Source: Lachnospiraceae bacterium
GTDB lineage: Bacteria > Bacillota > Clostridia > Lachnospirales > Lachnospiraceae
Assembly (NCBI GenBank): GCA_017634065.1
Contig: JAGBOC010000020.1
Span: 16,609-80,608 of the forward strand
Reading direction: 5' to 3'
DNA length: 64,000 nucleotides
The stretch's first letter is position 1, and each line of letters begins with the position of its first letter. This document shows positions 35,542 to 45,270 of the stretch, piece after piece. Made by a program: the position numbers and the translations under genes. The notes under the pieces are model-generated. The model was not told the origin of the DNA and ran no database searches. It saw nothing but the letters and a program-made list of their open reading frames with translations.

Positions 35542-36509
35542 TGAAAAGAATAGTTGAAAAAGTTATATTATGTTTATTGTTGCTTTCGCTCTCATCTTGC
35601 AAAGGCATAGAGTTTGAGAACCAAAAAATAGCGAAGGCAGAAGAGTTTTCAAAAGCTGAAGCAATGATATTTGTGGCAGAAGAAAAAAATCGTTATGAAA
35701 ATCGTTTCGGTAATTCGCTTTGGAATCTAAAAAGTGGTGATGGAAGTTTGTATTTTAAGGATTATATAGTATCAGTTACAAAAGGATTTATCGAAAAACT
35801 TATGATACTAAAGCTCACTGCAGAGGACTTAAATGTCATAATTAGCAATGCGGATAGTGAGAAAATAACAAAAGCAAGTGAAGAGTATTACAATTTACTG
35901 ACTTATGATGATAAAGAATATATCGGCTGTGCCAAAGATGATGTGCTTCGAGCATTTACTGACTATCATATAGCAAGATTAGTAGTAGATAATCTGTCGA
36001 AAAATGCAAGTACAGAATTAAGCATATCGGAAGCCAAGGTAATTAGAGTTCAGTATATTGTTTTTGAAGAAAAAGAAATCGCTGATCAGACAGTAGAGGA
36101 CTTAAAAAATAGAGGCGCTAATTTTGCTTATTTTGCTAAAACAAGAGGAAAGAACACAGATATTGAAATGATAATAAAAAGAGGCGATGAGATGTCCACA
36201 CGATTTCCAGAACTCTTTTATTTGAGTGATGGTCAAGTTAGTGATGTTATACAATTTAGAAATAGATACTATTTATTTAAGTGTGTAGAAGATTATATGG
36301 TTGATGAGACAGAAGAGAGAAGACTGGAGGTCCTTAAATCAATGAAAAATCATGAGTTTAAGGAAAAGTTTGAGAGATACGAAAATGAGTATAAGATTCG
36401 TTCTAACTCAAGTTATTGGAAAGAAATAGATCTTCAAGATGGTAGAAATTGCACAGTAAATAATTTTGAAGAAATATACTATAGATATTTCCCAAAAACT
36501 ATAAAATGA
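35541..36509 (+). CDS. SurA/PrsA-like peptidyl-prolyl isomerase lipoprotein
   Basis: 322 residues. The signal peptide ends in a lipobox LSLSSC, so the mature protein is probably a lipoprotein with Cys at about residue 19. An N-terminal helical chaperone part precedes a parvulin-like domain (about 175-255: RVQYIVFEEKEIADQTVEDLKNRGANFAYFAK, DGQVSDVIQFRNRYYLFK). In active parvulins the first strand carries a His (HIL); here the position is Tyr (QYIVF), so isomerase activity is questionable and a foldase/holdase role is likelier. The ends overlap neighbours by 1 and 4 bases. Confidence 0.75.
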   Translation: MKRIVEKVILCLLLLSLSSCKGIEFENQKIAKAEEFSKAEAMIFVAEEKNRYENRFGNSLWNLKSGDGSLYFKDYIVSVTKGFIEKLMILKLTAEDLNVIISNADSEKITKASEEYYNLLTYDDKEYIGCAKDDVLRAFTDYHIARLVVDNLSKNASTELSISEAKVIRVQYIVFEEKEIADQTVEDLKNRGANFAYFAKTRGKNTDIEMIIKRGDEMSTRFPELFYLSDGQVSDVIQFRNRYYLFKCVEDYMVDETEERRLEVLKSMKNHEFKEKFERYENEYKIRSNSSYWKEIDLQDGRNCTVNNFEEIYYRYFPKTIK

Positions 36510-37771
36510 GAAGTGATAACCTAAAAATAAAAGATATACTTTGGAATACATTAGGTACAATCACATATTCAGCGGTATCTCTTTTAATATCAGTTGTTAT
36601 TATAAATACATCTGGAAGCATTGAGGGCGGAATATTTAGTTTTGGATTTGCAACTCTTGGAAGACTTGTATATATTGGAGCATATTTCGGCATACGCCCT
36701 ATGCATATAGTTGATATTAAATATAGATTTTCATTTAATGAATATTTATTATTTGGCATAAAAGCAGGATGTATTTCTTTTGTGGCAGGAGCACTCTTCA
36801 TATCTGTAAGATATATTATGGGAAATTATCATACTATAAAATCACTACTTCTAATAGTTTTGGTGCTTCATGCTACGATAGATGGTTTAGCTGACTACTA
36901 TGAATGTGAGTATCAAAGAGTAAATAAACTTTATATGTGTGGTCAAAGTTTGTTTTTTAGGATTTTACTTTTTACTATTACTCTTATTGTGGTAGTTTAT
37001 ATAACAAAAAACTTGCTTTTGGCAGAGATTTTAGCGGTAGTTGTTGAGATAGTTGCATTTTATTTTTTTAATATAAAAAGAAGTAATGGCATTTTTAAGG
37101 ATGCAAAGCTTAATACAGCTAATAAAAATATTTTTGCTGAAGCCCTACCACTTTTTTTAGTTACATTTCTTGATATGTATATATTTTCAGCAACAAAGTT
37201 TTCGATAGACTTAAAACTTGGAGATATGTATAGCGGATTTTATAATCTCGTATTTATGCCAACAAATGTTATATATTTAGTTATGACACTATTTATGAAA
37301 CCAATTTTAACTCCTCTTTCAAATGCTTTTTATAATAATAAGAAAGAGTACAGCGCGATACTTCGAAATACTTTTTTCCTATCACTCGTAATTGCTATGG
37401 TGTCAATAATTGGGACACTAATCTTTGGGAAAGTTTATTTAAGTATAATTAGTATCATAACTGGAGGGGCATATAATAATATCGGGAGTGTAATAGTTTT
37501 TAAGAACTTTTCTTTGGATTTCATAGTGCTACTTATAGTTATTGTTGGTGGTGCTTTTTATACTATCTGTACCCCTATGTATTTTGCAATAATAATAGAG
37601 AATAAACAAAAGTATTTACTCTTATCATATGGAATAAATGCAGTAATATCGTTCTTTATATCAAGAATGTTTGTAACAACTGCTGGAATCATTGGTGCAT
37701 CGATTTCATTTTTGTTAAGTATGTTTTTACTATTTACTGGGGTTATAATAGTGAAGGGTGTGACAAAATGA
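36506..37771 (+). CDS. Polysaccharide flippase-like membrane protein (MOP superfamily)
   Basis: 421 residues with about twelve membrane segments. The N-terminal IKDILWNTLGTITYSAVSLLISVVIINTSGSIEGGIFSFGFATLG is typical of Wzx/RfbX-like exporters, as is the CEYQRVNKLYMCGQSLFFRI segment. It probably moves lipid-linked glycans across the membrane. It overlaps the lipoprotein gene and the following glycosyltransferase gene by 4 bases each, so the three are coupled. Confidence 0.82.
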   Translation: MRSDNLKIKDILWNTLGTITYSAVSLLISVVIINTSGSIEGGIFSFGFATLGRLVYIGAYFGIRPMHIVDIKYRFSFNEYLLFGIKAGCISFVAGALFISVRYIMGNYHTIKSLLLIVLVLHATIDGLADYYECEYQRVNKLYMCGQSLFFRILLFTITLIVVVYITKNLLLAEILAVVVEIVAFYFFNIKRSNGIFKDAKLNTANKNIFAEALPLFLVTFLDMYIFSATKFSIDLKLGDMYSGFYNLVFMPTNVIYLVMTLFMKPILTPLSNAFYNNKKEYSAILRNTFFLSLVIAMVSIIGTLIFGKVYLSIISIITGGAYNNIGSVIVFKNFSLDFIVLLIVIVGGAFYTICTPMYFAIIIENKQKYLLLSYGINAVISFFISRMFVTTAGIIGASISFLLSMFLLFTGVIIVKGVTK

Positions 37772-38757
37772 GTAAGCTTGACAAAAAATATGATGTAGTT
37801 ATATTAACTCATGCTCCAAAGAGTTATTTTGCAGAATCACTTTTACTGGTTTTAAATCAAACTATATCTCCAGAAAAGATTATAGTTTATAATACGAACA
37901 AAGAATTATTTGATGTGGAAATCAGTAATAGTCTTGGCTTAACGATAGATGATATAATCAATAAGAGATTTAAAGAAAAAATTGAAGTTATACATATTGA
38001 TGAAAATGAGTTTGACCATGGCAAAGCAAGAAATGACGCTACTAAATTAGGAAATGCAGAGTATATATTATTTCTAACTGATGATGCTGTGCCATATGAT
38101 AATCTTATGTGCGAGAAACTTCTTTCAGCTTTTGATAAATATAGCACTGAAAAATCGAAAGTTGCAGTTACATATGCGAGACAGATAGCAAGAAATGATG
38201 CAAAATTAAAAGAAAGATATATAAGAGAGTTTAACTATCCAGATTATGACATTATAAAGGAAAAATCTAAAGAAGCAGAATTAGGTATCAAGAATTATTT
38301 TTGTTCTAATGTGTGTGCGATGTATGATAGAGATATCTTCAATAAAATGGGCTGTTTTGAAGAAAATCTTATCCTAAATGAAGATACATTTTATGTATAT
38401 AAAGCAATAAATAGTGGATATAAAGTAGTGTACTGTGCAGAGGCTAAAGTAGAACACTCACACAACTTAAACTATAGAGAGCAGTTTAGTAGAAACTTTG
38501 ATATAGGTGTATCTCAACAAGAAAAAAGAGATATCTTTGAAAAAATACCATCAATCAGTGAAGGAAAAAGATTAGCATTATATGTAACGAAAAAATTATT
38601 ATCTGGTTTACATATATTTATGATAGTTGACTTTTGGATAGAGTGTATATATAGGTATTTGGGTTTTTGCAAAGGTAAGAATTACGAGAAATTATCTATT
38701 GATAAGTGTATAAAATACGCGTCAAATAAAAAATATTTTATAAAGAAAAAAGCTTAA
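37768..38757 (+). CDS. Family 2 glycosyltransferase
   Basis: 329 residues, GT-A fold. The N-terminal strand is YDVVILTHAPKSYFAESLLLVLNQT. The metal-binding LFLTDDAVPYD takes the place of DxD, and FEENLILNEDTFYVYKAINSGYKVVYCAEAKVEHSHN supplies the ED motif and acceptor end. The C-terminal part resembles rhamnosyltransferases. It probably adds a sugar to the glycan handled by the flippase or the ABC permease on either side. Confidence 0.88.
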   Translation: MSKLDKKYDVVILTHAPKSYFAESLLLVLNQTISPEKIIVYNTNKELFDVEISNSLGLTIDDIINKRFKEKIEVIHIDENEFDHGKARNDATKLGNAEYILFLTDDAVPYDNLMCEKLLSAFDKYSTEKSKVAVTYARQIARNDAKLKERYIREFNYPDYDIIKEKSKEAELGIKNYFCSNVCAMYDRDIFNKMGCFEENLILNEDTFYVYKAINSGYKVVYCAEAKVEHSHNLNYREQFSRNFDIGVSQQEKRDIFEKIPSISEGKRLALYVTKKLLSGLHIFMIVDFWIECIYRYLGFCKGKNYEKLSIDKCIKYASNKKYFIKKKA

Positions 38758-38759
38758 TA

Positions 38760-39551
38760 ATGTTTTTGTCATTAATTAAAAATTGGAAAATGATTTTGAG
38801 CCTGGCGAAATCTGATTTTAAGAAGAGATTTGTTGGGTCATATTTTGGTGTGCTTTGGATGTTCATTCAACCACTTGCGACAGTTCTTGTCTATACACTT
38901 ATTTTTCAGGTTGGATTTAAATCTACACCACCAGTACCAGGAGTTCCATATGTACTTTGGTTGATACCGGGAATCATACCTTGGTTTTATTTCCAAGATG
39001 CAGTATTGCAAGGAACTGGAGTTTTATACGAATACAATTTTTTAGTTAAAAAAGTTGTGTTTAATGTGGCAATGCTCCCTGCGGTGAAACTTGTATCAGT
39101 GTTTTTCAGTCATATATGTTTTGTAGCTATTATGTTTATAGTATTTATGGTTACACATATGCCTTTTAACGTAAAATGTTTTGCTATAATCTATTTTTCA
39201 TTTTCCTTATCTGTTTTTTCACTTGGCATTATCTATTTTACAAGTGCGATAAATGTTTTCTTTAAGGATATGGGACAAATTGTAGCAATCCTTATGCAGT
39301 TTGGAATATGGATGGCTCCAATAATGTATGATGAAAGTTTATTTGAAAGTAGAGCACAGATTGTTTGCAAACTTATAAAGCTTAATCCAATATATTATAT
39401 TGTGAAAGGTTATAGATTTGCGATGATTAATGATAATTTTAATGACATTATATATCTCACAATTTATTTTTGGATAGTTACTATTTTAATATTTGTTATA
39501 GGAAGCAAAGTGTTCAACAGATTTAAAGTACATTTTGCAGATGTTTTGTAA
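38760..39551 (+). CDS. ABC-2 type polysaccharide export permease (TagG/Wzm type), no ATPase partner
   Basis: 263 residues with six membrane segments. LAKSDFKKRFVGSYFGVLWMFIQPLATVLVYTLIFQVGF, IPGIIPWFYFQDAVLQGTGVLYEYNFLVKKVVF and AINVFFKDMGQIVAILMQFGIWMAPIMYDESL are hallmarks of Wzm/TagG permeases for teichoic acid or O-antigen export. The ATP-binding Wzt/TagH subunit normally adjacent is absent in this cluster. The gene begins 2 bases after the glycosyltransferase stop. Confidence 0.92.
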   Translation: MFLSLIKNWKMILSLAKSDFKKRFVGSYFGVLWMFIQPLATVLVYTLIFQVGFKSTPPVPGVPYVLWLIPGIIPWFYFQDAVLQGTGVLYEYNFLVKKVVFNVAMLPAVKLVSVFFSHICFVAIMFIVFMVTHMPFNVKCFAIIYFSFSLSVFSLGIIYFTSAINVFFKDMGQIVAILMQFGIWMAPIMYDESLFESRAQIVCKLIKLNPIYYIVKGYRFAMINDNFNDIIYLTIYFWIVTILIFVIGSKVFNRFKVHFADVL

Positions 39552-40300
39552 TGATTAAGTTAATTATAATTTTAATTTTTGCTGTGTTTGTTAGCATTTA
39601 TACTATGTTTGATTTTATAGTTTGCTCACTAATAGCACTATTTAATCAAAAAATAGTGAGAAGGCATAGTGTAAGAGTTGTAAAGTTTATATTTAGGTTC
39701 GTTATCCTTGTATCTGGTGTGAAAGTGTATGTGGCTGGACTAGAGCATTTAAAATCACTAGATAATGAGAAATCATATTTTGCTATTTCAAATCATAGAG
39801 GTTTTTTTGATATAATTACTGGATACCTACTATTTGATAAAGACACAGGAATAATAGCAAAGGATAGTTTGGGAAAGATTCCTATTTTAAGATACTGGAT
39901 GAAAAGAATCAATTGCTTGTTTTTAAATAGACATGATTTGAGAGATGGAATGAGAATGGTGCTAGATGCTATTAAGAACATAAATAATGGTATAAGTATG
40001 TGGGTTTTTCCAGAGGGAACAAGATGTCAAAGTAAAAATCCACTTGAACTTTTAGAGTTTAAACAGGGAACATTTAAAATACCGGAGAAAACTGATAGTT
40101 ATATTTTGCCAATAGCATTTAGAAATACTGAAAAGGCATATGAGGATCAGAAACCGTTTTTGAAATCTACGGATATATATATAAATATTGGCGCTCCTTA
40201 TAAGATAAGTGAGCTAAATAGTAATGATAATGTTGCTGTCTATAGCCAGGAAATAATAAAAAAATTGTTAGCGGAGGAAAACAAATGGCAGAGAATGTAG
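39551..40300 (+). CDS. plsC: 1-acylglycerol-3-phosphate acyltransferase (PlsC)
   Basis: 249 residues. An N-terminal hydrophobic stretch (about 1-30 and 48-60) is followed by the acyltransferase motifs: block I NHRGFFDIITG (an NHxxxxD variant), IAKDSLGKIPILRYWMK and block III VFPEGTRCQSKNP. It adds the second acyl chain of phosphatidic acid at the membrane. The end overlaps the response regulator gene by 16 bases, so the two are translated together. Confidence 0.9.
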   Translation: MIKLIIILIFAVFVSIYTMFDFIVCSLIALFNQKIVRRHSVRVVKFIFRFVILVSGVKVYVAGLEHLKSLDNEKSYFAISNHRGFFDIITGYLLFDKDTGIIAKDSLGKIPILRYWMKRINCLFLNRHDLRDGMRMVLDAIKNINNGISMWVFPEGTRCQSKNPLELLEFKQGTFKIPEKTDSYILPIAFRNTEKAYEDQKPFLKSTDIYINIGAPYKISELNSNDNVAVYSQEIIKKLLAEENKWQRM

Positions 40301-40998
40301 AGAAAAAGAATATTTTAGTAGTTGATGATGAAAAAGAGATTGCTGAATTAATTGAAATTCATTTGATGAGCCAAGATTATAATGTCACAAAAGCAAAAAA
40401 TGGTGTAGAGGCTCTAAAACTGCTAAATGAGAATCATTTTGACTTGGTGCTTCTTGATGTTATGATGCCAAAAATGGATGGAAAAGAGACACTTAAAAAG
40501 ATAAGAGAAAAGTCTAATGTGCCTGTGATAATGGTTACAGCAAAGACAAGTGAAAAAGACAAGGTTGAGGGTCTGACACTTGGTGCTGATGACTATGTAA
40601 CTAAACCTATAAAGCCACTTGAACTTATAGCAAGAGTTAAAGCACAGCTTAGAAGATTTACAGTCTTAAATCCTAATAAAGTTGAAGTAGAAGAACCAAA
40701 TGAGATAAGAATTAGAAATCTTTATGTCAATAAAATGACACATGAAGTTCAAGTTGATGAAGAGCAAATTAAACTTACGAAGATTGAGTTTGATATATTA
40801 TATTTACTTGCTAAAAATCCAAATAAGGTATTCTCTACTGAAGAAATCTTTGAAAATGTATGGAAAGAAAAGAACTTTGATGCCACAAATAATGTAATGG
40901 TACACATCAGGAGACTTAGAAATAAATTGAAAGAAGAGACAAGAGAAGAAAAAATCATAACTACAGTTTGGGGAGTTGGCTATAAGATTGAGAAGTAG
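40285..40998 (+). CDS. OmpR/PhoB-family response regulator (VanR-like)
   Basis: 237 residues. The receiver domain (about 8-120) has ILVVDDEKEIAELIEIHL, the phospho-acceptor Asp in LVLLDVMMPKMDG, Thr/Ala in MVTAKT and Lys in DDYVTKPIKPLEL. The winged-helix DNA-binding domain (about 140-235) has LTKIEFDILYLLAKNPNKVFSTEEIFENVW and TTVWGVGYKIE. AGCGGAGGA upstream is a good ribosome site. It partners the sensor kinase gene that overlaps by 23 bases. Confidence 0.95.
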   Translation: MAENVEKKNILVVDDEKEIAELIEIHLMSQDYNVTKAKNGVEALKLLNENHFDLVLLDVMMPKMDGKETLKKIREKSNVPVIMVTAKTSEKDKVEGLTLGADDYVTKPIKPLELIARVKAQLRRFTVLNPNKVEVEEPNEIRIRNLYVNKMTHEVQVDEEQIKLTKIEFDILYLLAKNPNKVFSTEEIFENVWKEKNFDATNNVMVHIRRLRNKLKEETREEKIITTVWGVGYKIEK

Positions 40999-42058
40999 AC
41001 TCTTCAAAAATTATTATAGTAGGTTCGTTTTAAATGTTGTGAGTGCAAGTATAATTTTGTTTGCATTTACATCATTTTTAGTTTACAACACAATCATCCT
41101 TGAAGATAATAAAGAAAATATCAATCTGTATTCACTAATCCTGTTTTTACTACTTGGCATCGTTGCTTTTGCTATAACATTTATATTTTTGGAAAGAAAG
41201 AGAAATAATTATATTGAAGAAATCTATCAGGGAATTGAAAAAATGTCACAGGGTGATTTGAATAGCAAGATTGAATCAAAAGGTGATGATGAACTTTCTA
41301 TGATGGCATTTAACATAAATGTTATGCAAGACACTATTAAGAAATTGATAGTGAGTGAAAAGGAAAGTGAGAAAACAAAGAATGAACTTATAACTAATAT
41401 CGCACATGATTTGCGAACTCCACTTACATCTATTATCGGATATCTTGATATTTTAGTTAATAATGAAAACTTACCTCCTGAAAAGAAAAAGGACTATCTT
41501 GGAATTGCTTTTGAAAAATCAAAGAAGCTCGAAGTCCTTATAGAAGATTTGTTCTCATTTACAAAGATGAATTATGGTGATGAACTTGTTGTAAATCGAG
41601 AGAGAATTGATATAGTTGAACTTTTAAATCAATTAGTTTCAGAATTATATCCACTATTTGAAAATAATGATCTTGAGTGTAATTTTCAATCTAATGTCAA
41701 TTCACTATTTATGAATTTGGACCCTAAACTTATAGTAAGGTTATTTGAAAACTTGATAAATAATGCCATTAAATATGGAAAAGATGGTAAAGTAATAATT
41801 ATAAAATTAAAGTATATTAAAGATGCTGATATTGTAGAAATTAGTATCATCAATTATGGCCGTCTCATCCCAGAAGAAGCCTTGAAGAAAATATTTGAAA
41901 AGTTTTATAGGGTTGACAATTCAAGAACGAGTTCTACAGGTGGTACGGGTTTGGGTCTTGCAATCGCAAAAAGCATTGTGGAACTTCATGATGGTGAGAT
42001 TTCAGTTAAGTCTGATGCCGATGGTACGGAGTTTAAAGTTATTTTTAAGACAAATTAA
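40976..42058 (+). CDS. Sensor histidine kinase (VanS-like)
   Basis: 360 residues, TTG start. Two membrane helices lie at about 14-36 and 50-70 with almost no extracellular loop between them, so the signal is probably sensed in the membrane. Then come a HAMP domain (EKMSQGDLNSKIESKGDDE), the phospho-acceptor box NIAHDLRTPLTSIIGYLDIL and the ATPase domain (LFENLINNAIKYGKDGKV, KIFEKFYRVDNSRTSSTGGTGLGLAIAKSIVELHDG). Intramembrane-sensing kinases of this layout often respond to cell-wall stress and regulate a neighbouring ABC system, which here follows directly. Confidence 0.93.
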   Translation: MAIRLRSRLFKNYYSRFVLNVVSASIILFAFTSFLVYNTIILEDNKENINLYSLILFLLLGIVAFAITFIFLERKRNNYIEEIYQGIEKMSQGDLNSKIESKGDDELSMMAFNINVMQDTIKKLIVSEKESEKTKNELITNIAHDLRTPLTSIIGYLDILVNNENLPPEKKKDYLGIAFEKSKKLEVLIEDLFSFTKMNYGDELVVNRERIDIVELLNQLVSELYPLFENNDLECNFQSNVNSLFMNLDPKLIVRLFENLINNAIKYGKDGKVIIIKLKYIKDADIVEISIINYGRLIPEEALKKIFEKFYRVDNSRTSSTGGTGLGLAIAKSIVELHDGEISVKSDADGTEFKVIFKTN

Positions 42059-42060
42059 TT

Positions 42061-44346
42061 ATGATAAATAAGGTAAAAAAAGTCTATAGCATATTCTTTT
42101 TAGTAGTGATATTTTGCTTAAATACATTTATATTTTCATCTTATGCTGAAAATGTAAATATTAATTTGAACTATGGTGTTAATAAAGTTGCAAAAAATGA
42201 TGCAAGTTTGCCAGTTGAATTAACTATAGAGAATAAGGACTCACAAAGATTTGTGGGCTATCTTACTCTTAACGTATATGAAAATAATAATTCGGTTTTT
42301 GTTTATAGGATAGATGTAGATATTGATGAGAGATCAACTAATACTTATTATAGAGATATATCTATTACTAATTTGTCAAATACTCTGATAATTAACTTGT
42401 ATAATAGAAAAGAAGAATTAGTTGCAAATGAGCGAACAAATATTGATCTATCATTTTATAATGAAAAAATAATTATTGGTGTAGTATCATCAAATTATAG
42501 TTCATTGTCTTATCTTGATAATTTACTACTATCTAATAGTACAATGCAGACAAAGCTTGTCGAAATAGATTTGGATGATTTAAGAAAAAATAGTAATTAT
42601 CTTGACCCAGTTGATTTACTTATAATATCAGATTATAGGATGGAAAATGACAAGTCTATTGAAGATTCAATATATTCTATTTTAAATGATGGAAAAATGT
42701 TATTTGTAGGGCTTGGCGGAACTAATGGCATAAACTCTATGCCATATTTTTTGAGAAACAATTTAGTTGGAAATAGTAGTGAGATTAATGGTAAGACAAT
42801 CTTTGAGTTAAATGGTGCGAAAAGAATTGAGCAAGTAGAGCAAAATATGTATATTGAAAAATTGAATGTTGAAAATGGAATAGTTGTATGTTTCCCATTC
42901 AATTTCACGGAACTTGGGAGAGAAAAAGAAGCATCACAAAAGTTTATTAATTATTTAGAAAAAAGCGTTGATAGAAATTGGCTACTCAAATTAAATAATA
43001 GTAATAATTCATACTTTAATAATAATTATTACAATATAAGTAATATATTAAATATAATTGATAAAGTGAAATTGCCTGATATATTCATTATATCTGCACT
43101 TCTACTTTTTTATGTGACATTTCTCACAATTATAATATATGTTTTTTTACGAAATGTAAACAAAAGAGAAGAATACGGCAAATATGCGATAATATTTTCA
43201 CTAATATATACAATAATAATGGTTTACTTTGGATATTCAGTAATGAAAAAGAATACTTTTTTAACCTACTTAAGTATTGTGAATATAAAAGATTCAAATG
43301 TTAGAGAGACTGCCTTTTTAAATTTCAGAACAAGCGAGAATGGAAATTATTCATTTGACACAAATAAAAATATTAAATTAAGTCCTATACTTAAAAATAA
43401 TAAAGAGCCTATAATGAGTCTAAACTTTATGAACTCTGGGAAAATAAAGTCAACAACTTTTACAGAAGATAACGATAGAAAGTTTGTAAGTGTTGAAAAT
43501 GCAAAAGATTTTGATTCTAATATTTTCATTTATGAGAATAGCAGTTATCTAAATGATGTATATAATCTTGACTGTTCTTTCCAAAGATTCGATGGAGTTG
43601 TGACAGGTAGGATAACAAACAAAATGAATGTTACTATTAGAGATGCACATATTTTATTTTTTGGAAAAGTACTTCGAATTGGTGATATAGAACCTAATCA
43701 TAGTATCTCATTATCAAGAGCCACAGTTATTGGTGCTCCAATAGGAAATAATCTTATGATTTCAGATATATTATCAGATGAGAATAATAGAAATCTTGTG
43801 AAGTATTATTTGGATGAAAATGTGTTTGGATATTATGATTATGGGCTTCTTTTTGGATTTATTGATGATAATGGTACCATTGATGTGAGGTCAAGCGATG
43901 TTGGAGATGTCTATGGTAGGACACTTATAGTGACTAAAATCAATAGAGAGCAGTCATTTATAGTAGATGATTATTGTTCTTTGGAAAACCAAGTTAATAA
44001 TGTTGAAGGCTATTATGATTATGAGACTAACACAATAAATGGAGATACTGAAGTTGTAAATGAGTATTATCTAAATGACAATATAAGCAAAATATATTTT
44101 GAGGGAATAGATAGCTATGATTATGGCTCACTTGAATCATATGTGCCATTTTATGGAGAGATTTCAGCATTTAATTATCATACAAATAATTATGAAGAAG
44201 TAATAAATAATACGATTGATATTAATACATTAGGTAATTATCTAATGCCTGGAAATAGAATAATTATAAAGTTTAATCCTTTGAGTAGGGATCCACTTTA
44301 TAGAAAAGTTAGTATACCAGTTTTAAGAGTGATAGCAGAAAAATGA
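42061..44346 (+). CDS. Large exported membrane protein of an ABC-2 module
   Basis: 761 residues. A signal helix at about 7-27 leads into an extracytoplasmic beta-domain (about 30-115). A Rossmann-like region follows (about 135-290: KIIIGVVSSNYSSLSYLDNLL, PVDLLIISDYRMENDKS, DGKMLFVGLGG). Two membrane helices lie at about 342-362 and 377-397, and a large beta-rich extracellular portion runs to the end. No enzyme motif is clear. Co-occurrence with an ABC ATPase-like protein and a small permease recalls GldG-like auxiliary components. It begins 2 bases after the kinase gene and overlaps the next by 4. Confidence 0.7.
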   Translation: MINKVKKVYSIFFLVVIFCLNTFIFSSYAENVNINLNYGVNKVAKNDASLPVELTIENKDSQRFVGYLTLNVYENNNSVFVYRIDVDIDERSTNTYYRDISITNLSNTLIINLYNRKEELVANERTNIDLSFYNEKIIIGVVSSNYSSLSYLDNLLLSNSTMQTKLVEIDLDDLRKNSNYLDPVDLLIISDYRMENDKSIEDSIYSILNDGKMLFVGLGGTNGINSMPYFLRNNLVGNSSEINGKTIFELNGAKRIEQVEQNMYIEKLNVENGIVVCFPFNFTELGREKEASQKFINYLEKSVDRNWLLKLNNSNNSYFNNNYYNISNILNIIDKVKLPDIFIISALLLFYVTFLTIIIYVFLRNVNKREEYGKYAIIFSLIYTIIMVYFGYSVMKKNTFLTYLSIVNIKDSNVRETAFLNFRTSENGNYSFDTNKNIKLSPILKNNKEPIMSLNFMNSGKIKSTTFTEDNDRKFVSVENAKDFDSNIFIYENSSYLNDVYNLDCSFQRFDGVVTGRITNKMNVTIRDAHILFFGKVLRIGDIEPNHSISLSRATVIGAPIGNNLMISDILSDENNRNLVKYYLDENVFGYYDYGLLFGFIDDNGTIDVRSSDVGDVYGRTLIVTKINREQSFIVDDYCSLENQVNNVEGYYDYETNTINGDTEVVNEYYLNDNISKIYFEGIDSYDYGSLESYVPFYGEISAFNYHTNNYEEVINNTIDINTLGNYLMPGNRIIIKFNPLSRDPLYRKVSIPVLRVIAEK

Positions 44347-45269
44347 TTGAACTTAAAAATATAAAACTAAATATAAGCAACATAGATATCTTAAATGATG
44401 TGAGTTTTAACATACTTGACAATTCTGTAACCTGTATCTTGGACAATAAAAAATCTGGAAAGAGCTCAATTTTTAAGATATTGACTGGTGTGTATAAAAA
44501 CTATTATGGTGAAGTTATTTGCGATGGGCAAGATATAAATGATTTGAAAAAGTGTAAAATTGATATTTTACATGAGACAAGAGAAAAAGATGCAGACATA
44601 ACTGTAAATGAATATTTAAAGTTTTATGCAAGTATTTATAATGTAGCAAATGAAGAAGAGATAGACCAATATATCGAAAATATGTTAAGAAAATATTCCC
44701 TTATCTCTTATAAATATACAAGTATAAATGTGCTTGATAATGAAAATTATAAGTTACTTGAGCTGATTAGAATATCTATAAATGATCCAGATGTGATTTT
44801 GTTTGATAATTTATTTTCAAGCGATAATGCTGATTTTAATGAAAGACTGCTTGAGTATATAAAAAAGTTAGTTAATCATAAGACACTTGTGTTCGCGTCA
44901 AGAAGTTTGAATTATATAGAAGAAATAGCTACACATCTTGTAATTTTAGAAACTGGAAGTCTAGTAGCTTATGGTAAAAAAGAGGAAGTGTACAAAAGAG
45001 CAGAGCTTAGTAACAAAATAGAGATAGAAGTTTTAGATAAGATACAAGAAGCAGTAGATATACTTAAAACTAATGAGAATATTGCGAATATCACATACAC
45101 TGATAAGATTATATCATTTTCAATAGTTTCAAATATAACTTATTCAGAAGAAAGAAATAGAGTCGAAGCAAATATCTTAAAAGAATTGGTAGATAAGGGT
45201 ATAGATGTGTATTCGTTTAAGAAACAAAGAGTTCGCTTTGAACAATTATTTGGAAGATTAGGGGTATAG
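44343..45269 (+). CDS. ABC ATPase-like protein with degenerate catalytic motifs
   Basis: 308 residues with the overall ABC-2 ATPase layout (ELKNIKLNISNIDILNDVSFNI at the start and a C-terminal regulatory part). The motifs are eroded. Walker A reads LDNKKSGKSS instead of GxNGAGKST, the signature LSGGQ is replaced by LDNENYK, Walker B reads VILFDNL with Asn instead of the catalytic Glu, and the H-loop His position reads FASRS. Hydrolysis is therefore doubtful. Together with the upstream 761-residue protein and the downstream permease it forms a module placed under the preceding two-component system. Confidence 0.8.
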   Translation: MIELKNIKLNISNIDILNDVSFNILDNSVTCILDNKKSGKSSIFKILTGVYKNYYGEVICDGQDINDLKKCKIDILHETREKDADITVNEYLKFYASIYNVANEEEIDQYIENMLRKYSLISYKYTSINVLDNENYKLLELIRISINDPDVILFDNLFSSDNADFNERLLEYIKKLVNHKTLVFASRSLNYIEEIATHLVILETGSLVAYGKKEEVYKRAELSNKIEIEVLDKIQEAVDILKTNENIANITYTDKIISFSIVSNITYSEERNRVEANILKELVDKGIDVYSFKKQRVRFEQLFGRLGV

Positions 45270-45270
45270 A

